A stretch of DNA of 64,000 bases from JAOUEA01 sp035711865 (GTDB lineage: Bacteria > Actinomycetota > UBA4738 > HRBIN12). The stretch is from NCBI GenBank assembly GCA_035711865.1, contig DASTBT010000129.1, positions 30,931 through 94,930 of the forward strand. The letters run 5' to 3'. Position numbers and translations under genes: made by a program. The notes beneath the pieces were generated by a model. It made no database searches, was not told the origin of the DNA, and worked only from the letters and a program-made list of their open reading frames with translations. Below, piece after piece: positions 16,137 through 25,500 of the stretch (position 1 is its first letter; each line of letters begins with the position of its first letter).

Positions 16137-17884
16137 CCAAGATGTCCGGCGCCGACGCGCTGCTGAAGGCGCTCGGGCAGGAAGGCGTCGACACGATCTT
16201 CGGCATCCCCGGCGGCGCGAGCATGCCGATCTACGACCCGCTGGTCGACCGTTCCCCAATCCGCCACATCCTGTGCCGGCACGAGCAGGGCGCGGGACAT
16301 GCGGCCGAAGGCTACGCATGGGCCACCGGCAAGGTCGGCGTCTGCATGGCCACGAGCGGTCCGGGCGCGACGAACCTGGTCACGCCGTTGGCCGACGCGA
16401 AGATGGACTCCGTGCCGATCGTGGCGATCACGGGCCAGGTGCCGACGCCGGTGGTGGGCAACGACGCGTTCCAGGAAGCCGACATCACCGGCATCACGAT
16501 GCCGGTCACCAAGCACAACTTCCTCGTGACCGATCCGGCCGACATCGTCCCGACGGTGCGCGAGGCCTTCCACATCGCCTCGACGGGTCGCCCCGGACCG
16601 GTCCTGATCGACCTGCCCAAGGACGTGCTGCTGGCGGACACCACCTACCGCTGGCCCGACCACGTCTCGATCCCGGGTTACAAGCCGACGACGAAGGGCA
16701 ACCAGCGCCAGGTCGTCGAGGCCGTGAAGATGATCCTGAAGGCCAAGCGGCCGGTCCTGTACGTCGGCGGGGGCGTGATCAAGGCCGACGCGGGCCGGGA
16801 GCTCTTCGATCTGGCGACGACCGGGCGGCTGCCGGTCGTCACGACGCTGATGGCGCGCGGCGCGTTCCCCGACTCGCACGAGCTCTGCCTCGGCATGCCG
16901 GGCATGCACGGCAACTACACGGCGGTGACGTCGCTGCAGAAGGCCGACCTGCTGGTCGCGCTCGGATCGAGGTTCGACGATCGCGTGACGGGCAAGCTCG
17001 ACGCGTTCGCGCCGCATGCGAAGGTGATCCACGTCGACATCGACCCGGCCGAGATCGGGAAGAACCGCGTGGCCGACGTGCCGATCGTGGGCGACTGCAA
17101 GGACGTGATCGGCAAACTCGCGGCAGAGCTCCGCAAGCGCCAGGACGAGGCCGGCGGCGTGCCCGATCGGTCCGCGTGGCTGGGGCAGCTGCATCAGTGG
17201 CAGGAGTCGTTCCCGTATCGCTACCCGACCGACGACGGGAAACTGAAGCCGCAGTACTGCGTCGAGCGGCTGCACGCGCTCGCCGGCGCCGACACGATCT
17301 GCGTCGCGGGGGTCGGTCAGCACCAGATGTACGCGTCGCAGTACTGGCGGTTCGAGCACCCGCGGCGCTGGATCAACTCGGGAGGGCTCGGCACGATGGG
17401 CTTCGCCGTGCCGGCGGCGATGGGCGCGAAGGCCGGCCGCCCCGACATGCGCGTGGTCGCGATCGACGGTGACGGGTGCTTCCAGATGACGGCGCAGGAG
17501 CTCGCGACGAGCGCCACCGAACGGATCCCGTTCGTGACGGCGATCCTCAACAACGGCTACCTCGGCATGGTTCGCCAATGGCAGGAGTTGTTCTTCGACG
17601 AACGGTACTCGGGCGTTTGGCTCGACCCCAACGTTCCCGACTACGTGAAGCTCGCCGAGGCATACGGCGCCGTCGGCCTGCGGGTCGAGTCGCCCGACGA
17701 GGTCGACAACGCGATCGAGAAGGCGTACTCGATCACCGATCGATCGGTCGTGATCGACTTCCGCATCGATCCCGCGGAGATGGTGTTCCCGATGGTGCCG
17801 GCCGGCGGCTCGAACGACGACATCATCCTCGGGCCGGAGAGCATCGAGCCGGCCGACGATCCGCAGGAGGCACCGATCGCATGA
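16133..17884 (+). CDS. ilvB: Acetohydroxyacid synthase, catalytic subunit
   Basis: IlvB condenses two pyruvates, or pyruvate plus 2-oxobutyrate, using TPP, Mg and FAD, the first common step of branched-chain synthesis. The protein has 583 residues. The N-terminal TPP/pyrimidine domain includes the catalytic Glu region (CRHEQGAGHAAEGYA), the central FAD domain has ALGSRFDDRVTGK, and the C-terminal TPP-diphosphate motif runs from IDGDGCFQMTAQELAT to LNNGYLGMVRQWQ. ATG 16133 overlaps the preceding small gene, and the ilvB TGA overlaps the ilvN ATG. Confidence 0.97.
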   Translation: MTKMSGADALLKALGQEGVDTIFGIPGGASMPIYDPLVDRSPIRHILCRHEQGAGHAAEGYAWATGKVGVCMATSGPGATNLVTPLADAKMDSVPIVAITGQVPTPVVGNDAFQEADITGITMPVTKHNFLVTDPADIVPTVREAFHIASTGRPGPVLIDLPKDVLLADTTYRWPDHVSIPGYKPTTKGNQRQVVEAVKMILKAKRPVLYVGGGVIKADAGRELFDLATTGRLPVVTTLMARGAFPDSHELCLGMPGMHGNYTAVTSLQKADLLVALGSRFDDRVTGKLDAFAPHAKVIHVDIDPAEIGKNRVADVPIVGDCKDVIGKLAAELRKRQDEAGGVPDRSAWLGQLHQWQESFPYRYPTDDGKLKPQYCVERLHALAGADTICVAGVGQHQMYASQYWRFEHPRRWINSGGLGTMGFAVPAAMGAKAGRPDMRVVAIDGDGCFQMTAQELATSATERIPFVTAILNNGYLGMVRQWQELFFDERYSGVWLDPNVPDYVKLAEAYGAVGLRVESPDEVDNAIEKAYSITDRSVVIDFRIDPAEMVFPMVPAGGSNDDIILGPESIEPADDPQEAPIA

Positions 17885-18411
17885 ACGGCGTGCGGCTGCA
17901 CACGATCTCGGTGCTGGTCGAGGACCGTCCCGGCGTGCTCACTCGCGTCGCTGGGCTCTTCGCGGCCCGCGGGTACAACATCGACTCGCTCGCGGTCGGC
18001 CCGACCGAGACGCCCGGCATCTCGCGCATGACGATCGTCGTCAACGTCGACGAGAGCCCCCTGGAGCAGGTCACGAAGCAGCTCAACAAGCTGGTCAACG
18101 TGATCAAGATCCTCGAGCACGACCCGGGCACCGCGGTCGAGCGCGAGCTGATGCTCGTGAAGGTGCGGGCCGAGGGTGACGCGAGAGCGCGGATCATGGA
18201 GCTCGCCGACGTCTTCCGCGTCGGCATCATCGACGTGACGGCGTCGACGCTCACGGTCGAGGCCAGCGGCGGGCCGGAGAAGCTCGAGGCGTTGCGGGAG
18301 CTGCTGAGCGGGTTCGGCATCGTGGAGCTCTCACGCACCGGGCGCATCGCGCTCGCGCGCGGCGAGCGTGGCATCAGGGAACGGGTGTTGAAGTCGGCGA
18401 AGGCCGGCTAG
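17881..18411 (+). CDS. ilvN: Acetohydroxyacid synthase, regulatory subunit
   Basis: This 176-residue regulatory subunit has an N-terminal ACT domain (VEDRPGVLTRVAGLFAARGY, then NIDSLAVGPTE) that binds valine or other branched-chain amino acids for feedback inhibition, and the C-terminal domain seen in long IlvN/IlvH types (VFRVGIIDVTASTLTVEASG). ATG 17881 overlaps the ilvB stop (ATGA), assuring near-equimolar synthesis. The length is normal for the family. Confidence 0.96.
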   Translation: MNGVRLHTISVLVEDRPGVLTRVAGLFAARGYNIDSLAVGPTETPGISRMTIVVNVDESPLEQVTKQLNKLVNVIKILEHDPGTAVERELMLVKVRAEGDARARIMELADVFRVGIIDVTASTLTVEASGGPEKLEALRELLSGFGIVELSRTGRIALARGERGIRERVLKSAKAG

Positions 18412-18457
18412 TCCGCAACAGACGGGAAGCGGGGCGTCCGAGAGGAGACCGAGCGAG

Positions 18458-19471
18458 ATGGCGACGATCTATTACGAGGAAGACACCGACCCGGGGGTGC
18501 TCGCCGATCAGAAGATCGCCGTGCTCGGGTTCGGTTCGCAGGGGCACGCACACGCCCAGAACATGCAGGATTCCGGGCTCGACGTTCGTGTCGGGCTGCG
18601 CCCGGGTTCGGCGAGCAGGAAGCAGGCTGGAGATGCCGGCCTGCGCGTGCTCGACACCACCGCCGCCGTCGCCGAGGCCGACGTGGTCATGTGCCTGCTG
18701 CCCGACACCGCCCACGGCGCCGTGTACGAGGCCGACATCGCGCCGAACCTGAAGGACGGCGACATGCTGATGTTCGCCCACGGCTTCTCGATCCATTTCG
18801 GCACGGTGCAGCCTCCGGGCGGCGTCGACGTGACGATGATCGCGCCGAAGGCTCCGGGCCATCTCGTGCGGCGAACCTACGTCGAGGGCAACGGCACGCC
18901 GGGGCTGGTCGCGGTGCATCAGGACGCGACAGGCAAGGCGAAGGCACGTGCGCTCGCCTACGGCGCGGCCATCGGATGCGCGAAACCGGGCATCATCGAG
19001 ACCACGTTCACCGAAGAGACCGAGACAGACCTGTTCGGTGAGCAGACGGTGCTCTGCGGCGGGGTCAGCGAGCTGATCCGCAACGGGTTCGAGACGCTGG
19101 TCGAGGCGGGCTACCAGCCCGAGATCGCCTATTTCGAGTGTCTGCACGAGCTGAAGCTGATCGTCGACCTCGTATACGAGGGCGGTCTCTCGTGGATGCG
19201 CTACTCGGTGAGCGACACCGCCGAGTGGGGCGACTACCAGAGCGGGAAGCGCGTGATCGACGACCACGCGCGCGAGCAGATGCGGCAGATCCTCGCCGAG
19301 GTCCAGGACGGCACGTTCGCGAGGAAGTGGATCGCCGAGGCCGACGGCGGCTTCGAGGAGTTCCTCCGACTTCGAGGCGCGGCGCAGACGTCCCAGCTCG
19401 AGCAGGTGGGGCGGCAGCTGCGCCAGATGATGCCCTGGTTGGAGAGCGAGCAGAAGGTGCCACCGTCATGA
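18458..19471 (+). CDS. ilvC: Ketol-acid reductoisomerase, class I
   Basis: IlvC isomerises and reduces acetolactate and acetohydroxybutyrate. At 337 residues this is the short class I form. The Rossmann motif is VLGFGSQGHAHAQNM. The coenzyme-specificity loop reads LRPGSASRKQA, carrying Ser and Arg/Lys residues compatible with NADPH. The C-terminal knotted domain has the metal ligands in the usual YFECLHELKLIVDLVYEGG segment. ATG 18458 follows ilvN by 46 bases and has AGAGGAGA upstream. Its stop overlaps the leuA ATG. Confidence 0.97.
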   Translation: MATIYYEEDTDPGVLADQKIAVLGFGSQGHAHAQNMQDSGLDVRVGLRPGSASRKQAGDAGLRVLDTTAAVAEADVVMCLLPDTAHGAVYEADIAPNLKDGDMLMFAHGFSIHFGTVQPPGGVDVTMIAPKAPGHLVRRTYVEGNGTPGLVAVHQDATGKAKARALAYGAAIGCAKPGIIETTFTEETETDLFGEQTVLCGGVSELIRNGFETLVEAGYQPEIAYFECLHELKLIVDLVYEGGLSWMRYSVSDTAEWGDYQSGKRVIDDHAREQMRQILAEVQDGTFARKWIAEADGGFEEFLRLRGAAQTSQLEQVGRQLRQMMPWLESEQKVPPS

Positions 19472-21051
19472 GCGACAGCGACGTATCCACCGGCAACGTA
19501 TCCACCGCCGCAGCATCGGGCGGCGACGTCAGGATCTTCGACACCACCCTGCGCGACGGGGAGCAGGCTCCCGGCATCGCGCTCACGAAGGCCGAGAAGG
19601 TCGAGATCGCCGAGCAGCTCGCGCGGCTGAACGTCGACATCCTCGAGGCCGGGTTCCCGATCTCATCGCCCGGCGAGTTCGAGGCGGTCGCCGAGATCGC
19701 GTCGACCGTGAAGGGGCCCGTGATCGCCGCGCTCGCGCGCACCGCGACCGGCGACATCGAGCGCGCGGCCGAGGCGCTCAAGGGTGCGGATCGCTGGCGC
19801 ATCCACACGTTCATCTCCACGAGCGACGTGCAGCGCGAGTCGATGCTCCGGATGAGCCCCGGTCAGGTGCTCGAGGCGATCCGCGAGAACGTCGCGCTCG
19901 CCAAGACGTACACCGACGACGTGGAGTTCTCCGCCCAGGACGCGACCCGCACACCGCTCGAGTTCCTGCTCGAGTGCTTCCGGCTCGCCGTCGAGTGCGG
20001 AGCCACCACGATCAACGTGCCCGACACGGTCGGGTACGCCACCCCCACCGAGTTCGGTGAACTGATCCGGATCGTGCGCGACCAGACACCCGACGACGTC
20101 GTGATCTCGACCCACTGCCACAACGACCTCGGGCTGGCGGTGGCGAACTCGCTCGCCGGCATCGAGCACGGCGCCGGCCAGGTCGAGGTGGCGGTCAACG
20201 GCATCGGCGAGCGAGCCGGCAACTGTTCGCTCGAGGAGATCGCGATGGTCGTGCGCACGCGCGGGCAGGCGCTCGGACGCTCGCACGACCTGAACGTCAA
20301 CGAGATCGTCCGCACCTCGCGGCTGGTCGCGATGACCACGGGCTACAACGTGCAGCCGAACAAGGCGGTCGTGGGCTCGAGCGCGTTCGCGCACGAGAGC
20401 GGCATCCACCAGCACGGCGTGCTGAGCAACCGCGCCACCTACGAGATCATGGACCCCGTCGAGATCGGGCTCGAGGGCAACGCGCTCGTGTTGGGTAAGC
20501 ACTCCGGCCGTCATGCGTTCGTCGACGCACTCGACAAGATCGGCATCACGCTCGACGACGACCATCTGAACCGGGCGTTCGCGCGGTTCAAGGACCTGGC
20601 CGATCGCAAGGTGCAGATCACCGACCAGGACCTCGCGGCGATCGTCGCCGAGGAGCTCGGCGCGACCGACGAGGACGTGCTCGTGATGGAGTCGCTGCAG
20701 ATGGACGGCGGCACCGACCGGGAGCCGAAGGTCACGGTGCGCCTGCGACGAGGCGAGGAGGTGATCGAGCGATCCGCGACGGGCGACGGCCTCATCGATT
20801 CCGCGATGGGCGCGATCCAGCAGGCCGCCGGCGTCGACGGCCGACTCGTGAACTTCCACGTCTCGAGCGTGACCGAGGGCACCGACGCGTTGGGTGACGT
20901 CGTCGTGCAGATCGACGTCGACGGGCGGCGGGTGACCGGGCGGGGCGTCGCGACCGACGTGGTCGAGGCGAGCGCGCGGGCGTACCTCTCCGCCGTCAAC
21001 CGTGCCCTGCAGATCACGGCCCAGACCGCCTCGAACGAGGAGACCCCGTGA
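19468..21051 (+). CDS. leuA: 2-Isopropylmalate synthase
   Basis: LeuA condenses 2-oxoisovalerate with acetyl-CoA to start leucine synthesis. The protein has 527 residues. The DRE-TIM catalytic barrel opens with IFDTTLRDGEQAPGIALT and includes STHCHNDLGLAVANS (metal-binding His pair) and NGIGERAGNCSLEE. The last ~130 residues form the LeuA allosteric domain expected to bind leucine. ATG 19468 overlaps the ilvC stop. leuCD, needed for the next step, are absent from the window. Confidence 0.97.
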   Translation: MSDSDVSTGNVSTAAASGGDVRIFDTTLRDGEQAPGIALTKAEKVEIAEQLARLNVDILEAGFPISSPGEFEAVAEIASTVKGPVIAALARTATGDIERAAEALKGADRWRIHTFISTSDVQRESMLRMSPGQVLEAIRENVALAKTYTDDVEFSAQDATRTPLEFLLECFRLAVECGATTINVPDTVGYATPTEFGELIRIVRDQTPDDVVISTHCHNDLGLAVANSLAGIEHGAGQVEVAVNGIGERAGNCSLEEIAMVVRTRGQALGRSHDLNVNEIVRTSRLVAMTTGYNVQPNKAVVGSSAFAHESGIHQHGVLSNRATYEIMDPVEIGLEGNALVLGKHSGRHAFVDALDKIGITLDDDHLNRAFARFKDLADRKVQITDQDLAAIVAEELGATDEDVLVMESLQMDGGTDREPKVTVRLRRGEEVIERSATGDGLIDSAMGAIQQAAGVDGRLVNFHVSSVTEGTDALGDVVVQIDVDGRRVTGRGVATDVVEASARAYLSAVNRALQITAQTASNEETP

Positions 21052-22103
21052 CGCGTGGCTACCGCGTCGGTGTGATCCGTGGCGACGGCACCGGGCCCGA
21101 GGTCGTCGCGGAAGGGCTGAAGGTGCTCGAGGCCGTGCGCGGCGAGGCGGCATTCGACCTCGTCGAGTTCGACCTCGGCGCGGAGCGCTACCTCCGGACG
21201 GGCGACACCCTGCCCGACGACGAGCTCGAGCAGCTCCGAGAGCTCGACGCGGTGTTCCTCGGGGCGGTCGGCGACCCGCGCGTGAAGCCCGGGGTGCTCG
21301 AGCGGGACCTGTTGCTGAAGGCTCGGTTCGGGCTCGACCAGTACGTGAACCTCCGTCCGATCGTGCGCTACCCAGGCGTGGAGACGCTCGTGCCCAGCCA
21401 CACCGAGGACGCCGTGAACATGGTCGTGGTCCGGGAGAACAGCGAGGGGCTCTACAGCGGAGCGGGCGGCTTCCATCGGAAGGGAACCGAGCACGAGGTG
21501 GCCGTGCAGGAATCGATCAACACGCGCCACGGGGTGGAGCGCATCGTGCGCTACGCGTTCGAGCTCTCGAGGCAGCCGTACCGCCGCAGGAAGCTCACAC
21601 TGGTGCACAAGACGAACGTGCTCACGTTCGCGGGCGACCTCTACCAGCGGGTGCTCGACGAGCTCGCGGAAGAGTTCCCGGACGTCGAGACCGACTACGT
21701 GCACGTCGACGCGGCGTGCATCTACCTGCTCGACAGCCCCGGCAGGTTCGACGTGATCGTCACCGACAACATGTTCGGCGACATCATCACCGACCTCGGT
21801 GCGATGATCCAAGGAGGCATGGGCATCGCCGCAGGTGGGAACATCAACCCCGAGGGCGTGTCGATGTTCGAGCCCATCGGGGGCACCGCGCCCAGCGAGG
21901 CGGGCAAGGGCACGATCAATCCCCTCGCCGCGATCGGAGCCCTCGAGATGCTGCTGCGCCAGCTGGGCGAGACGGATCCGGCTGATCGCGTCGACCGGGG
22001 CATCCGGTCGGCGACGCAGCGGATGAAGTCGATGCGCGCCGGCGAGATGGGCTTCACGACGGCCGAGGTGGGCGACCTCGTGGTCGACGGAGCGAGCACG
22101 TGA
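21048..22103 (+). CDS. leuB: 3-Isopropylmalate dehydrogenase
   Basis: This NAD-dependent beta-decarboxylating dehydrogenase has 351 residues. It starts with IRGDGTGPEVVAEGLKVLE and shows VVRENSEGLYSGAG, the substrate-binding VHKTNVLTFAGDL and the DNMFGDIITDLG metal site. The same enzyme can oxidise 3-methylmalate in the citramalate route, fitting its position directly before cimA. GTG 21048 overlaps the leuA stop (GTGA). Related tartrate or isocitrate dehydrogenases are less likely given the operon. Confidence 0.95.
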   Translation: MTRGYRVGVIRGDGTGPEVVAEGLKVLEAVRGEAAFDLVEFDLGAERYLRTGDTLPDDELEQLRELDAVFLGAVGDPRVKPGVLERDLLLKARFGLDQYVNLRPIVRYPGVETLVPSHTEDAVNMVVVRENSEGLYSGAGGFHRKGTEHEVAVQESINTRHGVERIVRYAFELSRQPYRRRKLTLVHKTNVLTFAGDLYQRVLDELAEEFPDVETDYVHVDAACIYLLDSPGRFDVIVTDNMFGDIITDLGAMIQGGMGIAAGGNINPEGVSMFEPIGGTAPSEAGKGTINPLAAIGALEMLLRQLGETDPADRVDRGIRSATQRMKSMRAGEMGFTTAEVGDLVVDGAST

Positions 22104-23704
22104 ACGAGAACGGCGAACGCGGCGGCGACCGCGCGGTCGAGCTCTACGACACGACCCTGCGCGATGGCGCGCAGCAGGCCGACCTGTCGTACACGATCGA
22201 GGATCGGCTGCGCATCCTGCACAAGCTCGACCAGGTCGGCTTCCCGTACGTCGAGGGCGGTTGGCCTGGCGCGAACCCACGGGATACCGAGTTCTTCGAG
22301 CTCGCCACGCGAGAGACGCTGAAGACCAGCACGCTTACCGCGTTCGGCATGACCCGACGGGCGGGGGAGCGACCCGACGACTCGCAGGTGTTGCGGCACC
22401 TGCTCGACGCTGGCACCGAGGTGGTCTGCCTCGTCGGCAAGTCGTGGGACCTGCACGTGACCGAGGCGCTGCGCACCGACCTCGCCGAAGGCGTCGCCAT
22501 GGTGCGGGAATCGGTCGAGTTCCTTCGGGCGCAGGGGCGACGGGTCTTCTTCGACGCCGAGCACTTCTTCGACGGGTTCCGCAGCGACCCGGGGTTCGCG
22601 ATGGCCGTGCTCGCCGCGGCCGAGGAAGCGGGCGCTGAGCGGCTCGTGCTCTGCGACACGAACGGCGGCATGCTGCCGTTCGACATCGGTCGAGTGGTCG
22701 GCGAGGTGGAGGCGCAGGCGAGCGTGCCCCTCGGGATCCACGTGCACAACGACGCCGGATGCGCGGTGGCGAACTCGCTCGTGGCGGTCGACGCCGGCGT
22801 GATGCAGGTGCAGGGCACGATCAACGGCTACGGCGAACGTACGGGCAACGCCGACCTGATCCCGCTCACGGCCGATCTCGTGCTCAAGATGGGCGCGACG
22901 GACGCGCTTCCCGATGGAGCGGTCGAGCACCTCACCGAGCTCGCGCATTACGTCGCCGAGATCGCGAACCTCGCGCCCGATTCACGGCAGCCGTACTCGG
23001 GGCGCTACGCGTTCACACACAAGGCCGGGCTCCACACGAGCGGCGTCGCCCGGGTTTCCCGCGCCTACGAGCACGTTCAGCCCGAGACGGTGGGGAATCG
23101 TCGCGGCGTCGTGGCTTCGGACTACGGCGGTGGCGCCACGATCCGCATGAAGGCGATGGAGCTCGCGCTCGAGCTCGACGACGCCGCGATCCCCACGGTG
23201 GTCGAGCAGATCAAGCAGAGGGAATCACGTGGCTATGCGTTCGACGTGGCGGAGGCCTCGCTCGAGTTGCTGATGCGGCGGGCCGCAGGCTGGTCCCAGC
23301 CGTTCTTCGCGATCGAGAGCTACCGCGTCCACGTCGAGGAACGCGTCGGCGACGACGAGCAGCCGCTGGCGGAGGCGACCGTGAAGGTTCGCACGAACGG
23401 CACCCGGCACATCGAGTCGGCCGAGGGCCAAGGGCCGGTCGACGCTCTCGACACCGCCCTGCGGAAGGCGCTCGCGAACGACTACCCCGCACTCGACCAG
23501 ATGGCGCTCGAGGACTTCCGGGTGCGGGTGCTCTCCGGGGCGCATGGGACCGCAGCCGTCGTCCGGGTGTTGATCGACCTCACGAACGGCGAGCGCGAGT
23601 GGACCACGGTCGGGGTGAGCGAGAACATCATCGAGGCCTCGTGGGAGGCGCTCGTCGACGGATACACGTTCGGCCTGCTGCACCCACGATCGCTCGAGGC
23701 GTAG
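22100..23704 (+). CDS. cimA: (R)-Citramalate synthase
   Basis: CimA condenses pyruvate with acetyl-CoA to citramalate, opening a threonine-independent path to 2-oxobutyrate and isoleucine. The 534-residue protein belongs to the citramalate branch: LYDTTLRDGAQQADLSYTIE and YVEGGWPGANPRDTEFF are typical and differ from LeuA in the same operon. IHVHNDAGCAVANSLVAV holds the metal His pair, and a LeuA-like allosteric domain lies at the C-terminus. GTG 22100 overlaps the leuB stop. Confidence 0.94.
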   Translation: MNENGERGGDRAVELYDTTLRDGAQQADLSYTIEDRLRILHKLDQVGFPYVEGGWPGANPRDTEFFELATRETLKTSTLTAFGMTRRAGERPDDSQVLRHLLDAGTEVVCLVGKSWDLHVTEALRTDLAEGVAMVRESVEFLRAQGRRVFFDAEHFFDGFRSDPGFAMAVLAAAEEAGAERLVLCDTNGGMLPFDIGRVVGEVEAQASVPLGIHVHNDAGCAVANSLVAVDAGVMQVQGTINGYGERTGNADLIPLTADLVLKMGATDALPDGAVEHLTELAHYVAEIANLAPDSRQPYSGRYAFTHKAGLHTSGVARVSRAYEHVQPETVGNRRGVVASDYGGGATIRMKAMELALELDDAAIPTVVEQIKQRESRGYAFDVAEASLELLMRRAAGWSQPFFAIESYRVHVEERVGDDEQPLAEATVKVRTNGTRHIESAEGQGPVDALDTALRKALANDYPALDQMALEDFRVRVLSGAHGTAAVVRVLIDLTNGEREWTTVGVSENIIEASWEALVDGYTFGLLHPRSLEA

Positions 23705-23708
23705 ACAC

Positions 23709-24224
23709 GTGGCGATCACGATCCGAGAGGCCGTGATCGAGGACGCGGCCGCGATCGCCGAGGTGCACGTGGCTTCCTGGAGGTGGGCGTACGACGAGCT
23801 CCTTCCAGCCGAGACGCTCGACGGGCTCGACATCGCCGAGCGGGAAGCCGGCTGGTTCGACGTGCTCGCATCCGAGGATCCTCGCGATCGCGTCATGGTG
23901 GCCGAGGGGGGGAACGGCCTGGTGGGCTTCGCCCACATCGGCGCGACCCGTGACGACGACGCCCCGGCCGGAACCGGCGAGCTGTTCGCGATCTACCTCG
24001 CTGAGCACGAAGCCGGCTCGGGTCTCGGGACGAGCCTGCTGGCGCGCTCGACGGAGGCGCTGCGCGACGAGGGCTTCGGGCGAGCGACACTGTGGGTGCT
24101 GAAGACGAATGAGCGCGCGAGGCGATTCCACGGACGAGAGGGCTGGAGATGGGACGGCACGACGAGCACACATCAGGTGCAGTGCGCCAACTTGCCGATC
24201 GTGCGCTACGAGCGAGAGCTCTGA
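23709..24224 (+). CDS. GNAT-family N-acetyltransferase
   Basis: This 171-residue protein has the acetyl-CoA-binding motif A near EAGSGLGTSLLARSTEALRD and the following GFGRATLWVLKTNERARRFH strand-helix. GTG 23709 lies four bases after the cimA stop, so it is probably the last gene of the operon. The acceptor is unknown; nothing ties it to branched-chain amino acids other than position. The coding end borders a 27-bp tandem repeat. Confidence 0.85.
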   Translation: MAITIREAVIEDAAAIAEVHVASWRWAYDELLPAETLDGLDIAEREAGWFDVLASEDPRDRVMVAEGGNGLVGFAHIGATRDDDAPAGTGELFAIYLAEHEAGSGLGTSLLARSTEALRDEGFGRATLWVLKTNERARRFHGREGWRWDGTTSTHQVQCANLPIVRYEREL

Positions 24225-24225
24225 G

Positions 24226-24279
24226 CCGCTTCCTATCCCAGCGCGGCGTTGGCCGCTTCCTATCCCAGCGCGGCGTTGG
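24226..24279. repeat. Two tandem 27-bp copies spanning a stop codon
   Basis: Units at 24226-24252 and 24253-24279 are identical (core GCCGCTTCCTATCCCAGCGC), with a short third start at 24280-24284. The second copy holds the final codons and TAG of the minus-strand peptidase gene; the first repeats them outside the gene, up to the GNAT stop. The arrangement parallels the 25-bp repeat at 1036-1110. Confidence 0.9.
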
Positions 24280-25453
24280 CCGCGACCGCACGGACGATCT
24301 TGTTCTCGATCTGCTTCGCGGTGGTCGTGCTCATCCCGCTGGACAGGATCGAGAATGCGGCCCACGCCCGTTCCCGCCTCAGCCACACCCATCCCGAGAG
24401 CGCCGACACCTCGATCAGCGTGCCGGTCTTCGCGCGCACCGTGACCTTCTTCAGCCGGCCCTCGAGCGTTCCCTCGCCACCGGCGGCCAGGGTGCTGCGC
24501 AACACATCGCCCCACGGGGCACCCTCGGCGACGCGCAGCAGGTGGACGATGTCATCGGCGCTCACCCGGTTGTGGTAGCTCAGGCCCGAGGCGTCGTTGG
24601 CGATCAGGCGCACCCCGCGGGCGGCGGCGAACGCCTCGAGGGCGCGAGCGCCCTTCGCGATCGTGCCGGGCGAGCCGTATCGCTTCGCTCCGAGCAGCTT
24701 GCCGAGCACCTCCGCCCGGAAGTTGCTCGACACGACGTTCATCCGCCGCATGATCTGTCGGAGCGGGTCGCTTCGGATCGTGGCCAACCGAATCAGGCCG
24801 GGGGGCGTCCTCCCCGAGCCAGGCTTGGCCGTGACCCGGATGCCTCTGGCCTCGAGCTTCCGTGTGAGGGCCTTCGCGGCGAGGCGCTCGGGCTCGGCAA
24901 CGTGCCGCCCGCCCGCTCGCTCGTTCGCACGGTGCGTCAACGCGGTGGGCAGCGCGATGTAGACGCGCGGAAAGTAGTCACGCCATCCCGGCGCCCACCA
25001 GTCCCGCGCGAACGGCCCCGTCGCGCCGAGCACGCGCCCGCGCACCCGCTCGAGCCCGGTTCCCTCGAGCGCCGTGGCGAGGGCCGACATGTCACGCGCG
25101 CCGTTCTCCGGGTCGCCATGGCCGACGATCCACAGGTTCCCGTCGAGCACGCCGTCCGTGCCGACGCGCTCGGTGGCGAAGACCCGCGTGGGTATCGTGG
25201 CGTCCGCGCCCACGCGTTCGAGCAACGCCATCGACAGCAACAGCTTCTCGTTGGATGCAGGCGGGCGTGAGACCCACGCCTTGTTCCGATAGAGCGACGT
25301 CCCTTCGACCGCGATCGCCACGGAGATTGGCCGGTCCCCCACGAGGCCGTTCACGCGTTGCACCCATCGCGGAGGGACCGCCGACGCCGGCGCCGCCAGG
25401 AGCAACACCGCGACGCTCAGGACGATGACGAGCGCGAGTCGCCGGGAAAGCAT
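24260..25453 (-). CDS. dacB: Second PBP4-type D-Ala-D-Ala carboxypeptidase, secreted
   Basis: This 397-residue S13-family peptidase is paralogous to the one at 8.8 kb. Motifs: SNEK (Ser67, Lys70), SSN (VVSSNFRAEVLGK) and KTG in VRAKTGTLIEVSAL. Unlike the first paralog it has a classical cleavable signal peptide (hydrophobic core VIVLSVAVLLLA, then APASA cleavage site) and no lipobox or Pro-rich linker, so it is probably released outside the membrane. ATG 25453 was chosen because the signal peptide begins there. Its 3' end is tandemly repeated. Confidence 0.88.
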   Translation of the reverse strand: MLSRRLALVIVLSVAVLLLAAPASAVPPRWVQRVNGLVGDRPISVAIAVEGTSLYRNKAWVSRPPASNEKLLLSMALLERVGADATIPTRVFATERVGTDGVLDGNLWIVGHGDPENGARDMSALATALEGTGLERVRGRVLGATGPFARDWWAPGWRDYFPRVYIALPTALTHRANERAGGRHVAEPERLAAKALTRKLEARGIRVTAKPGSGRTPPGLIRLATIRSDPLRQIMRRMNVVSSNFRAEVLGKLLGAKRYGSPGTIAKGARALEAFAAARGVRLIANDASGLSYHNRVSADDIVHLLRVAEGAPWGDVLRSTLAAGGEGTLEGRLKKVTVRAKTGTLIEVSALSGWVWLRRERAWAAFSILSSGMSTTTAKQIENKIVRAVAANAALG

Positions 25454-25500
25454 CGGAACAGGGTACGAGGTGACCGGAAGCGTGCCACGTGGCCGACGGT

